DNA from: Cupriavidus basilensis OR16
GTDB taxonomy: Bacteria; Pseudomonadota; Gammaproteobacteria; Burkholderiales; Burkholderiaceae
Reading direction: 5' to 3'
Assembly: GCF_000243095.1 (NCBI RefSeq)
Contig: NZ_AHJE01000098.1
Coordinates: forward strand, 1-64,000
Length of the DNA: 64,000 bases
Positions within the stretch are counted from its first letter, which is position 1. Every line of letters begins with the position of its first letter. The notes under the pieces were generated by a model. The model searched no databases and was not told the DNA's origin. It worked only from the letters and a program-made list of their open reading frames with translations. The position numbers and the translations under genes are program-made. Of the stretch, positions 51,440-60,516 are shown piece by piece.

Positions 51440-52294
51440 CTACACGCCGTGGGGCGCATGGCGATAGCGCGCGTCGCGCATGGGACTATCCGAATCATCG
51501 AGGCAATGCCGGACAAAGGTTAACTGCCGCTGGAGCCCGGCGCCCGGCCCGGCCCACATGGCCCGGCCCAGCAGGTAGCTCACCGCAACCTCGTGCCAGG
51601 ATGTCATTTGGGTGAAGACCTGCGACGCCGCCCGCTCGATCACGGCCCAGGCCTGCGCTTCGGTTTGCATGCCGCAGTCGTAGGCGGCCCGCGCAACATG
51701 AATCGCCCGGCTCATGTCCCAGGCCAGCACGCCACGCGCAAGATCGACCCGCGAGCCTAGCAGGCAGCTCGCGCGCAGATCCGGCATGGCGCGCTCGAGA
51801 TTGTCGATACAGTGGGCGAGCCGCACCGGATCAAAGCGGTCGTCGAGCAGCACGATTTCCCGCTCGCGCGCTGCGCGCGGCACGGAGAACAGGATCCGGC
51901 AAACCTGCGGATACAACGCGCGATGCCCCTCCTCCAGCAACCACGCCAGCGTGCCTCGCGCCTCACCGGCCGTATGGATATGCCAGTCGCTTGCCAGCAC
52001 GTCCACCTGCTTTTGCGGATCGGCGCCGGTGGCGAGGGTGCGCACGTTGAAGTTCAACCGCGCCTCATGCAACAGGCCCACCAGCAAAGCGCACGTGCGC
52101 TCGCCAGCGGGCAGCACTGGCCCGCCTCCGCGCGCCGGGCCGCAAGCACAGCCCCGCGAGCGCGGCCTTTGCTCCGCCGCCAACGGCAAATTGGTTCGCG
52201 GTACGCCCGGCGTGCGGCGGCGGCGCGCGGCATTGGTGGCATTGACGGCTATGGCCAGCAGCACGGCACAGGCAAACCATGGCAAGGGTCGCAT
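51440..52294 (-). CDS. DUF1266-like protein with N-terminal signal anchor
   Basis: A 284-residue protein. The hydrophobic MRPLPWFACAVLLAIAVNATNA is a signal peptide or anchor, followed by an Arg-rich stretch with several Cys. The C-terminal half has WDMSRAIHVARAAYDCGMQTEAQAWAVIERAASQVFTQMTSWHEVAVSYLLGRAMWAG, the pattern of DUF1266 proteins. ATG at 52294 follows GGGGAG. Function unknown; the family call is by recalled pattern only. Confidence 0.6.
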   Translation of the reverse strand: MRPLPWFACAVLLAIAVNATNAARRRRTPGVPRTNLPLAAEQRPRSRGCACGPARGGGPVLPAGERTCALLVGLLHEARLNFNVRTLATGADPQKQVDVLASDWHIHTAGEARGTLAWLLEEGHRALYPQVCRILFSVPRAAREREIVLLDDRFDPVRLAHCIDNLERAMPDLRASCLLGSRVDLARGVLAWDMSRAIHVARAAYDCGMQTEAQAWAVIERAASQVFTQMTSWHEVAVSYLLGRAMWAGPGAGLQRQLTFVRHCLDDSDSPMRDARYRHAPHGV

Positions 52295-52527
52295 CGCAAG
52301 ACTCCCCAAAGGAAAGCGCGATCGCTCGGCCTCGCGGGCCAGGAAGCAGCAGCACGGGAGCGATCCGCTTATGAACGCGAATGAGATACGCACCGGGCCA
52401 AGATTAGCGACGTGACGATCGGCGCGCGATGAGACGAATCTCAATCGCGGCCATTGCCGTAGACGCGCGCGGAACGCCGTAGAATGGACAGGGCGGACCG
52501 GGAAGCGGGATTGACGAAGCAGAAATG

Positions 52528-52560
52528 AAAAAAGAGCTTCCATTTCTGGAAGCTCTTTTC
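52528..52560 (-). terminator. Terminator after tRNA-Arg
   Basis: AAGAGCTTCCA/TGGAAGCTCTT hairpin (loop TTTC) flanked by A- and T-runs, so it works on either strand. It lies directly downstream of tRNA-Arg. Confidence 0.85.
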
Positions 52561-52568
52561 GCAATGAG

Positions 52569-52645
52569 TGGTGCGGCTGGCAGGATTCGAACCCACGACC
52601 CCTTGGTTCGTAGCCAAGTACTCTATCCAACTGAGCTACAGCCGC
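52569..52645 (-). tRNA. tRNA-Arg (ACG)
   Basis: A 77-nt cloverleaf on the minus strand: acceptor GCGGCTG/CAGCCGC, anticodon stem CTTGG/CCAAG with loop CTACGAA (anticodon ACG), T-loop TTCGAAT, CCA encoded. A good -10 TATAAT lies on the minus strand at 52664-52659, 13 bp before the 5' end. Confidence 0.95.
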
Positions 52646-52768
52646 ACTCGAGAAAGAAATTATAACGTACTTTTGGCGCTTGAGAACCCCCCTACCCCAC
52701 TTTTTTTGCTTTTCCCTCCGGCAAGCCACCGCTTCCTATAATGACAGCCCCGCAGATGTGATCGGATC

Positions 52769-53338
52769 ATGAACAAGGCATTTGTCAAAGAATCATCCAG
52801 CGACGAGGACGACGACCTTCCCGAAGGCGCCGCCCCGCTGCCTCCCGGCACCAAGAACTACATCTCGGCGCAAGGCTACCAGCGCTTGCGCGACGAACTG
52901 ATGCACCTGATCGACACGGCGCGCCCGGAAGTGGTCCAGATCGTTTCGTGGGCCGCGTCCAATGGCGACCGCTCCGAGAACGGCGACTATCACTACGGCA
53001 AGAAGCGCCTGCGCGAAATCGACCGCCGCATCCGCTTCCTGACCAAGCGCCTGGAGAAAGCCGAGGTAGTGGACCCTTCCCTGCAGGGCGACAACGACCA
53101 GATTTTTTTCGGCGCCACCGTCACCTACGCCGACCAGGCGGGCGAGGAGACCACCGTGACGATCGTCGGCACCGACGAGGTCGACCTGGACAGCAACCAC
53201 GTGAGCTGGATCTCGCCGATCGCGCGCGCGCTGCTCAAGGCGCGCGAGGGCGATACGGTGCCGCTGCGTACGCCGGCCGGGGTGGAGCAGATCGATATCC
53301 TGAAAGTCTGCTATCCCGAGAAGCAGGTGGAGCAGTAG
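52769..53338 (+). CDS. greB: Transcription elongation factor GreB
   Basis: A 189-residue cleavage factor that rescues backtracked RNA polymerase through its secondary channel. An N-terminal acidic extension (SSSDEDDD) precedes the GreA/GreB coiled coil (YQRLRDELMHLIDTARPEVVQIVSWAASNGDRSENGDYHYGKKRLREID, tip acidic residues in SENGDY) and the C-terminal FKBP-like domain (VTIVGTDEVDLDSNHVSWISPIARALLKAREGD). The YHYGKKRLREID stretch distinguishes GreB from GreA. A -10 TATAAT is at 52737-52742. A 22-bp duplication follows its stop. Confidence 0.95.
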   Translation: MNKAFVKESSSDEDDDLPEGAAPLPPGTKNYISAQGYQRLRDELMHLIDTARPEVVQIVSWAASNGDRSENGDYHYGKKRLREIDRRIRFLTKRLEKAEVVDPSLQGDNDQIFFGATVTYADQAGEETTVTIVGTDEVDLDSNHVSWISPIARALLKAREGDTVPLRTPAGVEQIDILKVCYPEKQVEQ

Positions 53339-53360
53339 CGAGAAGCAGGTGGAGCAGTAG
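53317..53360 (+). repeat. 22-bp perfect tandem duplication over the greB stop
   Basis: CGAGAAGCAGGTGGAGCAGTAG occurs twice head to tail (53317-53338 and 53339-53360). The first copy encodes the last residues and stop of GreB; the second is untranslated. Confidence 0.95.
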
Positions 53361-53376
53361 CCGCCGCGCAACCGGA

Positions 53377-53413
53377 AAAGCACAGAGCCCGGCTTGGCCG
53401 GGCTCTGTGCTTT
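53377..53413. terminator. Bidirectional terminator between greB and spoT
   Basis: AAAGCACAGAGCCCGGC/GCCGGGCTCTGTGCTTT hairpin (17-bp arms, TTG loop) with A- and T-rich ends. It serves both convergent genes. Confidence 0.9.
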
Positions 53414-53432
53414 GCGGGGCGCAACGACAGCG

Positions 53433-55997
53433 TCAGCCGTCGTTACGGTCGCGGAAGATGCGGATGACATCCGGGTTGCGCCTGAGCGCCCGCATCACGT
53501 TGGCCAGGTGCAGGCGGTTCTGCACCTGGATGATGAACTGCATGTAGGTGGCCTCCTGGTGGCCGCCTTCCTGCTGCTCCATGGCCACGTGCGCGACGTT
53601 GGCGTCGGCCGAGGTCAGGTCGGCCGCAACGCGGGCCACGATGCCCTTGACGTTGCGTACCATCACCTTGATGGACACATCGAAGGAGCGCGTGGTCTTC
53701 TTCGCCCACATCACATCGATCCAGTGCTCCGGATCCTTGCTGTGCAGGCGCTTGGCGATCTTGCAATCCTGCACGTGGATCTGCAAACCTTCGCCCTTGC
53801 CCAGGTAACCGACGATGGAGTCACCGGGAATCGGACGGCAGCATGACGAGAAGATCATCGACATGCCCTCGTCGCCGGTGATCGGCACCGCCGGGGCCTC
53901 TTCGCCGGCAAACGTCTGCACCGCCGCCAGCAGCGCGCTGTCGACGTCGCCGGAAAGCTCCTGCAGCAGGATCTCCATGCGCTTGGCCACCACGGCCGGC
54001 ACGCGCCGCCCCAGCGCCAGGTCGGCGAAGATGTCCTCTTTGTGCTTGTTGCCGGTCCACTGCACCATGCGGTCCCACACCGACTGCGGCAAGGCCTTGA
54101 GCTCGATGCCGAGCTGGCGCGCCGCCTGCTCGAGCAGGCGTTCGCCCAGCTGGATGGCTTCGTCGAGCCGGGTGGTCTTGAGGTAGTGGCGGATGGCCGC
54201 GCGCGCCTTGCCGGTGCGCACGAACGCCAGCCACGCCGGATTCGGCTTGGAGTACGGCGCCGTCACCACCTCGACGATATCGCCGCTCTTGAGCTCCGTG
54301 CGCAGCGGCAGCAGCTCATTGTTGATCTTGACTGCCACGCACTGGTTGCCAAGGTCGCTGTGCACGGCATAGGCGAAGTCGAGCGCGGTGGCGCCACGCG
54401 GCAACGCGCGGATATGCCCCTTGGGCGTGAACACGTAGACCGCATCCGGGAACAGGTCGATCTTGACGTGCTCGAGGAATTCCTGCGAGTCGCCCGTCTG
54501 GCTCTGGATATCGAGCAGCGACTGCAGCCACTGGTGCGCCTGCTGCTGGATATCGTTGGCCTGGTCGGCCTGGTGCTTGTACATCCAGTGCGCGGCCACG
54601 CCGGCTTCCGCGATCTGGTGCATGTCGCGGGTGCGGATCTGGAATTCCACCGGCGTGCCGAACGGGCCCACCAGCGTGGTGTGCAGCGACTGGTAGCCGT
54701 TGATCTTGGGAATGGCGATGTAGTCCTTGAACTTGCCGGGCATGGGCTTGTACAGCCCGTGCAGCGCGCCCATCGCCATATAGCTGTGCATCTGGGTTTC
54801 CACCACCACGCGGAAACCATACACGTCGAGCACCTGCGAAAACGACAACTGCTTGTCGTGCATCTTGCGGTAGATGCTGTAGAGCGTCTTTTCACGCCCC
54901 GACAGCTCGGCCACGATGCCGGCATCGCCCAGCGCCTTTTGCGCGGTTTCGAGAATGCGCTTGACCACTTCGCGCCGGTTGCCGCGAGCGGCCTTGACCG
55001 CCTTCTCCAGCGTGGCATAGCGGAACGGCGAACCGACCTTGAAGGACAGCTCCTGCAGTTCGCGGTAGGTGGTGTTGAGACCGAGCCGATGCGCGATCGG
55101 CGCGTAGATCTCCATGGTTTCGAGCGCAATCCGGCGCCGCTTTTCCGGCGGCACGAAATCGAGCGTGCGCATGTTGTGGGTGCGGTCGGCCAGCTTGACC
55201 AGGATCACCCGCACATCGCGCGCCATCGCCAGCAGCATCTTGCGAAAGCTCTCCGCCTGCGCCTGCTCGCGGCTCTGGAATTCGAGCTTGTCCAGCTTGG
55301 TCAGGCCATCGACCAGCTCGGACACCTTGGGGCCGAATTTTTCCGCCAGCTCGCTCTTGGTGATGCCCTGGTCTTCCATCACGTCGTGCAGCAACGCCGC
55401 CATGATGGACTGCACATCGAGCTTCCAGTCCGCGCACAACTCCGCCACCGCTACCGGGTGCGTGATGTAGGGCTCGCCGCTCTGCCGATACTGGCCGAGG
55501 TGAGCCTCATCCGAGAACTGGAAGGCTTCGCGCACGTGCGCCTGGTCCGCCGGCTTGAGATAGGCGAGCTTCTCCATCAGCCGGGTGATCGAGATCACCT
55601 GCTGGCGCGGGGGCACTGCCGGTTGCGAGGTCGGGCCGAAGAAGTGACGGTAGGACTGCGCCAGCACCGCGTCAATGAAGAGCGCGTCACCCGGCGCGGC
55701 GCCCTGCGGCGCCCCGCTCAGCTCACTTTCGGCGGCGGCCTGCGCGGCTCGCGCCTTGCCAGCACCCATCGCGGGCGCAACGGCGCGCTCGCCAACCACA
55801 TCGTTGCCAAGCGGATCAGGAAGATTGGGAGCGCCGGTACGCGCCGTCACGGTCGACTGACCGGGCGCGGCGCGCTTGCGCTGAACGGGTGGCACTGCAT
55901 CGCCACTCGCCTCGCCAGGAGCTTCTCCGCGCGATCGCGCCGGCGTGGCCGTGGGGCTGGCCGTCGCGACAGGGGAGGAAGGCTGGGAGGAAGACAT
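53433..55997 (-). CDS. spoT: Bifunctional (p)ppGpp synthetase/hydrolase
   Basis: An 854-residue stringent-response enzyme, longer than usual because of a ~110-residue Ala/Pro-rich N-terminal extension. The domains are in order: HD hydrolase (GEPYITHPVAVAEL and LLHDVMEDQG, active HD present), synthetase (YRKMHDKQLSFSQVLDVYGFRVVV, INGYQSLHTTLVGPFGTPVEFQIRT), TGS (VFTPKGHIRALPRGATALDFAYAVH), helical, and a C-terminal ACT domain. The intact HD motif makes it SpoT rather than RelA. It follows rpoZ in the gmk-rpoZ-spoT order; an alternative internal start would remove the extension. Confidence 0.95.
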   Translation of the reverse strand: MSSSQPSSPVATASPTATPARSRGEAPGEASGDAVPPVQRKRAAPGQSTVTARTGAPNLPDPLGNDVVGERAVAPAMGAGKARAAQAAAESELSGAPQGAAPGDALFIDAVLAQSYRHFFGPTSQPAVPPRQQVISITRLMEKLAYLKPADQAHVREAFQFSDEAHLGQYRQSGEPYITHPVAVAELCADWKLDVQSIMAALLHDVMEDQGITKSELAEKFGPKVSELVDGLTKLDKLEFQSREQAQAESFRKMLLAMARDVRVILVKLADRTHNMRTLDFVPPEKRRRIALETMEIYAPIAHRLGLNTTYRELQELSFKVGSPFRYATLEKAVKAARGNRREVVKRILETAQKALGDAGIVAELSGREKTLYSIYRKMHDKQLSFSQVLDVYGFRVVVETQMHSYMAMGALHGLYKPMPGKFKDYIAIPKINGYQSLHTTLVGPFGTPVEFQIRTRDMHQIAEAGVAAHWMYKHQADQANDIQQQAHQWLQSLLDIQSQTGDSQEFLEHVKIDLFPDAVYVFTPKGHIRALPRGATALDFAYAVHSDLGNQCVAVKINNELLPLRTELKSGDIVEVVTAPYSKPNPAWLAFVRTGKARAAIRHYLKTTRLDEAIQLGERLLEQAARQLGIELKALPQSVWDRMVQWTGNKHKEDIFADLALGRRVPAVVAKRMEILLQELSGDVDSALLAAVQTFAGEEAPAVPITGDEGMSMIFSSCCRPIPGDSIVGYLGKGEGLQIHVQDCKIAKRLHSKDPEHWIDVMWAKKTTRSFDVSIKVMVRNVKGIVARVAADLTSADANVAHVAMEQQEGGHQEATYMQFIIQVQNRLHLANVMRALRRNPDVIRIFRDRNDG

Positions 55998-56107
55998 GTG
56001 GGCGGCTTCTGTAATCTGGCTGGTTAAGCAAGTACGCGAACAAGTACGTTAGCAGAGTCTCAATGCAAAGGTACGCGTTGCTAGGACTGGCCACCGCCGC
56101 CCGAAAA

Positions 56108-56311
56108 TCAGGTCGGTACCTTCTTGAGCATCTCGATGCCGATCTGGCCCGAGGCGATCTCGCGCAGCGCCACAACCGTGGGCTTGTCCTTGGCCTCGAC
56201 CTTGGGAGTGTGACCCTGCACCAACTGACGGGCCCGGTAGGTCGCCGCGAGCGCGAGCTCGAAACGATTCGGGATGTGTTTCAGACAATCTTCGACGGTA
56301 ATACGCGCCAT
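56108..56311 (-). CDS. rpoZ: RNA polymerase omega subunit
   Basis: A 67-residue protein, MARITVEDCLKHIPNRFELALAATYRARQL, then the conserved KPTVVALREIASGQIG. It stabilises beta-prime during RNA polymerase assembly and mediates ppGpp binding, which suits its place between gmk and spoT. ATG at 56311; a few open codons upstream are not used. Confidence 0.97.
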   Translation of the reverse strand: MARITVEDCLKHIPNRFELALAATYRARQLVQGHTPKVEAKDKPTVVALREIASGQIGIEMLKKVPT

Positions 56312-56395
56312 ATGTAATCCACCTCGGGACAAAACCTTATGCGATGCCGGCTATTTTACAGCACGCGGCAAGAAACGTTCCCGCCGCGCTCCGGA

Positions 56396-57049
56396 TCAAT
56401 GAATGCCGAGCTCGATGAAGAGGTCGGCGTGACGCGCCTTTTGCGACGAAAACCGCAGACGGGTGGCGCGGATGACGCTGCGAAGCTGTTCGAGCGCGTG
56501 CTCGAAAACCTCGTTGATGATGACATAGTCCGACTCGGACGCATGGGCCATCTCGCTGCCGGCTGCCAGCAGGCGGCGCACGATCACATTGGGCTCGTCC
56601 TGGCCACGCTTGTTCAGGCGTTCTTCAAGCGCTTGCAGCGACGGCGGCAGGATGAAGATCTCCATGGCGTTGGAAAAGCGCTGGTGCACCTGCTGCGCGC
56701 CCTGCCAGTCGATTTCCAGGAGCACATCGTTGCCCTGGGCCATCTGGTGCTCGATCCACACCCGCGAGGTGGCGTAGTAGTTGCCATGCACCTCCGCCCA
56801 CTCGAGGAATTCGCCGCGATCGCGCGCCGCGCGGAAGGCGTCCACGGTGGTGAAGTGGTACTCGCGGCCATCCTGCTCGCCGGGGCGCGGCGCGCGGGTG
56901 GTGTGCGAGATGGACAGGCGAATGGCCGGGTCCTGCGCCAGCAGCGCGTTGACCAGGGTGGACTTGCCGGCGCCGGAAGGCGCCACCACCATGAACAGGT
57001 TGCCGGGGTAGGCGGTGTCGATGGCGACGTGGGACGACGTTTCACTCAT
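56396..57049 (-). CDS. gmk: Guanylate kinase
   Basis: A 217-residue kinase phosphorylating GMP to GDP. P-loop APSGAGKST at about residues 23-31, GMP-binding HTTRAPRPGEQDGREYHF, then FLEWAEVHGNYYATSR and DVLLEIDWQGAQQV. The ATG at 57049 gives the family length; an in-frame ATG three codons earlier overlaps the yicC stop. The published frame is open far upstream only because yicC is frameshifted into it. Part of the yicC-gmk-rpoZ-spoT run. Confidence 0.95.
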   Translation of the reverse strand: MSETSSHVAIDTAYPGNLFMVVAPSGAGKSTLVNALLAQDPAIRLSISHTTRAPRPGEQDGREYHFTTVDAFRAARDRGEFLEWAEVHGNYYATSRVWIEHQMAQGNDVLLEIDWQGAQQVHQRFSNAMEIFILPPSLQALEERLNKRGQDEPNVIVRRLLAAGSEMAHASESDYVIINEVFEHALEQLRSVIRATRLRFSSQKARHADLFIELGIH

Positions 57050-57054
57050 GATGA

Positions 57055-57997
57055 TCATTCTAGGTTCTGAATCTGTTCTCGCATCTGCTCGATCAGCAGT
57101 TTGAGCTCCATGGCGGCATCGGCCAGTTCCTTGGCCGCTGACTTGGAGCCCAGCGTGTTCGCTTCGCGGTTGAGCTCCTGCATCATGAAATCGAGCCGCT
57201 TGCCGACCTGCCCCGCCCTTGTTGAGGATATGGCGGGTTTCGTTCAGGTGGGCCTGCAGGCGCGACAGCTCTTCGGCGATGTCGATGCGGATGCCGTAGA
57301 CCGTGGCTTCCTGGCGGATGCGCTCGCCGATTTCGTCGCGGCTCATCGAGGGCATGCCACCCGGCGCCACCAGGTTGAAAGCCTCCTGCAGGCGCTCGGT
57401 GAGCTTGTCCTGGTGATGGGCGATCAGTTGCGGGATGGTGGGCGTGAGGCGCTCGACGATGGCCAGCATGGCTTCGATGCGCTCGTCCAGGGTAGCCTTG
57501 AGCGCGTCGCCCTCGCGGCGGCGCGCTTCCAGCAGTTGCCCCAACGCGTCCTTGGCCGCGCCGGTGACCGCCTCGCGCAGGGCGTCCTGCGACAATTCGG
57601 GCTCCACCAGCACGCCGGGCCAGCGCAGGATCTCGCCCATGCGCAGCGAGCCCGCCTCGGTGAAGGTGCCCGCTACCGTGGCCTCGATCGAGCGGATCTG
57701 CGCCAGCAGGGCATCGTTGAGCGCCAGCGTGGTGCCACCGGCCCCGGCATCGGCGCGCTGCAGGTTGATGCGGCATTCCAGCTTGCCTCGCGACAGCTTC
57801 GCCATGAGCATTTCCCGCAGCGCCGGCTCGAAGGCGCGGCATTCTTCGGGAGCCCGGAAAAACAGGTCGAGGAATCGCGAGTTGACCGTGCGGAACTCCA
57901 CCGAAACGGATGCGGTCCTGCCGGTGGGCGCGCCTTGCGCGTCCGTCAGCGGCGCCTGGCGCGTCGCCAGGCCGTAGCCTGTCATGCTGTGGATCAT
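57055..57997 (-). pseudogene. yicC: YicC-family endoribonuclease, one-base insertion near the 3' end
   Basis: From ATG 57997 (MIHSMTGYGLATRQ) the protein follows the YicC family through SVEFRTVNSRFLDLFFR, IRQEATVYGIRIDIAEELSRLQAHLNETRHILNKGG. A run of four C (57211-57214) then shifts the frame. With three, translation continues with VGKRLDFMMQELNREANTLGSKSAAKELADAAMELKLLIEQMREQIQNLE to a TGA at 57055, exactly the conserved C-terminus. As given, the frame fuses into gmk. A near-universal gene with a homopolymer indel next to gmk suggests a sequencing error. The family degrades RNA endonucleolytically. Confidence 0.88.
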
Positions 57998-58175
57998 TGA
58001 GTAGTCTCGCGAAATGGCCATGTGGCCGCCTGGGTTCAATCAGCCTGGGGAGCCGGCAGCCCCGCAACCACGCCGGTTGAACGCCGAAAACAGGGCCCAA
58101 AAGGGCCGCTATTGTGTTCTTTACAAGTCATCGATTAGTCAGGACAATCCGGAGGCAATCAAGGTCCCGAATCCT

Positions 58176-59233
58176 ATGACAGAGCCAAAGGGCGCATCAC
58201 CTCCAAAGAGCGCACCGCTGCCCATCGGCACGCTGCTGTCCAACTATCGTATTGTAAAGAAGTTGGCCAGCGGGGGGTTCATTCGAGTTTCGTCTACCTG
58301 GCCACTGACGAGACCGGCTGCCCCGTCGCGATCAAGGAGTACCTGCCGTCATCGCTGGCACGCCGCAATCCCGGCGAACTGATCCCCGTGGTGCCCGAGG
58401 AAAGCGCGGCGTCGTTCCGGCTGGGGCTCAAGTATTTCTTCGAGGAAGGCCGCTCGCTGGCAAAGATTTCGCATCCCAGCGTGGTGCGCGTGGTGAATTT
58501 CTTCCGCGAGAATTCCACCGTCTACATGGTGATGAACTACGAGCTGGGCAAGACGCTGCAGGAGCACATCCTGCACGCGCGCCAGCAAGGCCGCGCCAAG
58601 GTGCTGCGCGAACACTTCATCCGCAAGGTCTTCCACGACCTGATGAGCGGCCTGCGCGAGGTGCATATCCACAAGCTGCTGCACCTGGATATCAAGCCCG
58701 GCAACATCTACCTGCGCGAAGACGAATCGCCCATCCTGCTGGATTTTGGCGCCGCGCGCCAGATCCTGACCATGGAAGCAGCGCGCTTCCAGCCCATGTA
58801 CACGCCGGGCTTTGCCGCGCCCGAGCTATACGGCAAGCATTCCGAACTGGGGCCGTGGACCGACATCTACAGCCTTGGCGCCACACTCTATGCCTGCATG
58901 GCAGGCATGCCGCCCCAGGAGGCCAACCAGCGCGAGAAGGACGACCGCATGGCGGACTCCATCACGCGGCTGCGCGCCAGCTACACCCATGGCCTCGTGG
59001 ACCTGGTCGAATGGTGCCTGCGCCTGACCCCTTCCGAGCGGCCGCAGAGCGTGTTCCGGCTACAAAAAGAGTTGCGCGAACAGACCAATGCGCTGGGCGA
59101 GCAGGCCACCGCGCCCGCCGTGACGGCCGCCGCCGAGCGCCCCCTGGCTAGCCGGTTCCTGACGCTGCTGCGCAAGCGTGAAGAGCCTGCGGCGGCAGCC
59201 CAGGCCAAGGAGGCCGGCACGAGCGGCGAATAA
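58176..59233 (+). pseudogene. Serine/threonine protein kinase, frameshifted in the glycine-rich loop
   Basis: ATG 58176 begins MTEPKGASPPK, then IGTLLSNYRIVKKLASGGF. At about 58271-58286 the frame shifts: the remaining DNA reads FVYLATDETGCPVAIKEYLPSSL (catalytic Lys) only in another frame, which carries on with YELGKTLQEHI, the catalytic loop HLDIKPGNIYL (His-Leu-Asp in place of His-Arg-Asp), LDFGAAR, and TPGFAAPELYGKHSELGPWTDIYSLGATLYACM to the stop. It is followed ~180 bp later by a PP2C phosphatase. The pair looks like a kinase-phosphatase switch. The disruption may be a sequencing error. Confidence 0.83.
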
Positions 59234-59414
59234 GGCACATAATGTGCGCCTTTATCGCGTCCTGTGCCGACCCCGGCCCTCGCCGCCGTCCGACGCCCTG
59301 CGCCCATTTACAACTATGATGAGAATCGTCGCCTCGCGCCCCACCCGCACGCCGTACCGGTGGCACGCGCATATGGCGCTTACGTCTCTCAAGAACTGAC
59401 CCCCTACAGCCACC

Positions 59415-60329
59415 ATGCGATTCTCCGTCTACCAGGAAAGCAGAAAAGGCGGCCGCCGCATCAACCAGGACCGCATGGGCTATTGCTTCACGCGGGATGC
59501 CCTGTTGATGGTGCTGGCCGATGGCCTGGGCGGCCACGCGCTGGGCGAAGTCGCCGCGCAACAAGCCTTGCAGACCCTGGCACGCCAGTTCCAGGCCCAG
59601 GCCCGGCCCTCGATCCGCAATCCTGCCGATTTTCTGCAGGACACCATCATGCTGGCCCACCGGGAAATCCATCGCTACGCCGAAGCCAACCAGTTGGCCG
59701 ACGTCCCGCGCACCACCGTGGTCTGCTGCCTGGTGCAGAACGGGCAGATCCACTGGGCCCACGCCGGCGACTCGCGGCTCTACCTGGTGCGCAAGGGCAA
59801 CCTGCTGACCCGCACGCGCGACCACTCCAAGATCGAGAACCTGCTGCAGCAGGAGCGCGTGCTGCCGATGGAGGTGGCCAACCACCCCGAACGCAACAAG
59901 CTCTACAACTGCCTCGGCTCGCCCAACCTGCCGCTGATCGATATCGGCGGCCCGCTGCGGCTGGAGCCGGGCGACGTGGCCCTGCTGTGCTCCGACGGGC
60001 TGTGGGGCAGCATCGAAGAGCAACTGCTGGTCGAAAAGGTGACCAACCTGTCCGTGGTGCACGCCATTCCGGACCTGATCGAGCAGGCACTGCACAATGC
60101 CGGCGACGGCGCCGACAACACGACCGCCATCGCCATGATGTGGGAGCTCGACGCCAATCTCTCCAACGAGGACTCGGTCGCCACCGAGACCCTGCCGCTC
60201 AACACGTTCACCACCTCGATCCTCGAGAACAACGGCGGCGATACCGACCTGCTCTCCGAAGAGGAGATCGAGCGCTCCATCGCCGAGATCCGCGCGGCGA
60301 TCGACAAGACCAGCAATTTCATGCGCTGA
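59415..60329 (+). CDS. PP2C-type Ser/Thr protein phosphatase
   Basis: A 304-residue metal-dependent phosphatase. Metal-binding motifs: RRINQDRMGY (first Asp), LMVLADGLGGHALG (Asp-Gly pair), then WAHAGDSRLYLVR, ALLCSDGLWGSI and a final GDGADNTTAIAM. After the catalytic domain (to about residue 250) comes a ~50-residue acidic tail with LLSEEEIERSIAEIRAAIDK. No membrane segment. It should reverse phosphorylation by the adjoining kinase. ATG 59415. Confidence 0.92.
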   Translation: MRFSVYQESRKGGRRINQDRMGYCFTRDALLMVLADGLGGHALGEVAAQQALQTLARQFQAQARPSIRNPADFLQDTIMLAHREIHRYAEANQLADVPRTTVVCCLVQNGQIHWAHAGDSRLYLVRKGNLLTRTRDHSKIENLLQQERVLPMEVANHPERNKLYNCLGSPNLPLIDIGGPLRLEPGDVALLCSDGLWGSIEEQLLVEKVTNLSVVHAIPDLIEQALHNAGDGADNTTAIAMMWELDANLSNEDSVATETLPLNTFTTSILENNGGDTDLLSEEEIERSIAEIRAAIDKTSNFMR

Positions 60330-60516
60330 ACTCGCGCGGCCGGGCCCGCCCCCGAAGCCGGGGCGATCGCGGGCTAAAGTACCGCCCGCGCCGCAATGGC
60401 ACGGGAATTCGCGGTCCCGGCCGGTGGAACCCGGGGGGAATTGATGGCGAACGCGCACGCGCCGCCCGGCGGCGTTAAAATCCGGGTCCTGAACTGATTC
60501 CCGAGAAAACCCCCAC

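Noticed and set aside
54042..56027. 661-residue frame antisense to spoT
   Set aside because: Shadow frame of spoT, with no ribosome site or recognisable motif.
56396..58039. A 547-residue YicC-guanylate kinase fusion
   Set aside because: The join is out-of-frame YicC sequence after a CCCC run; both proteins are complete and separate once one base is removed.
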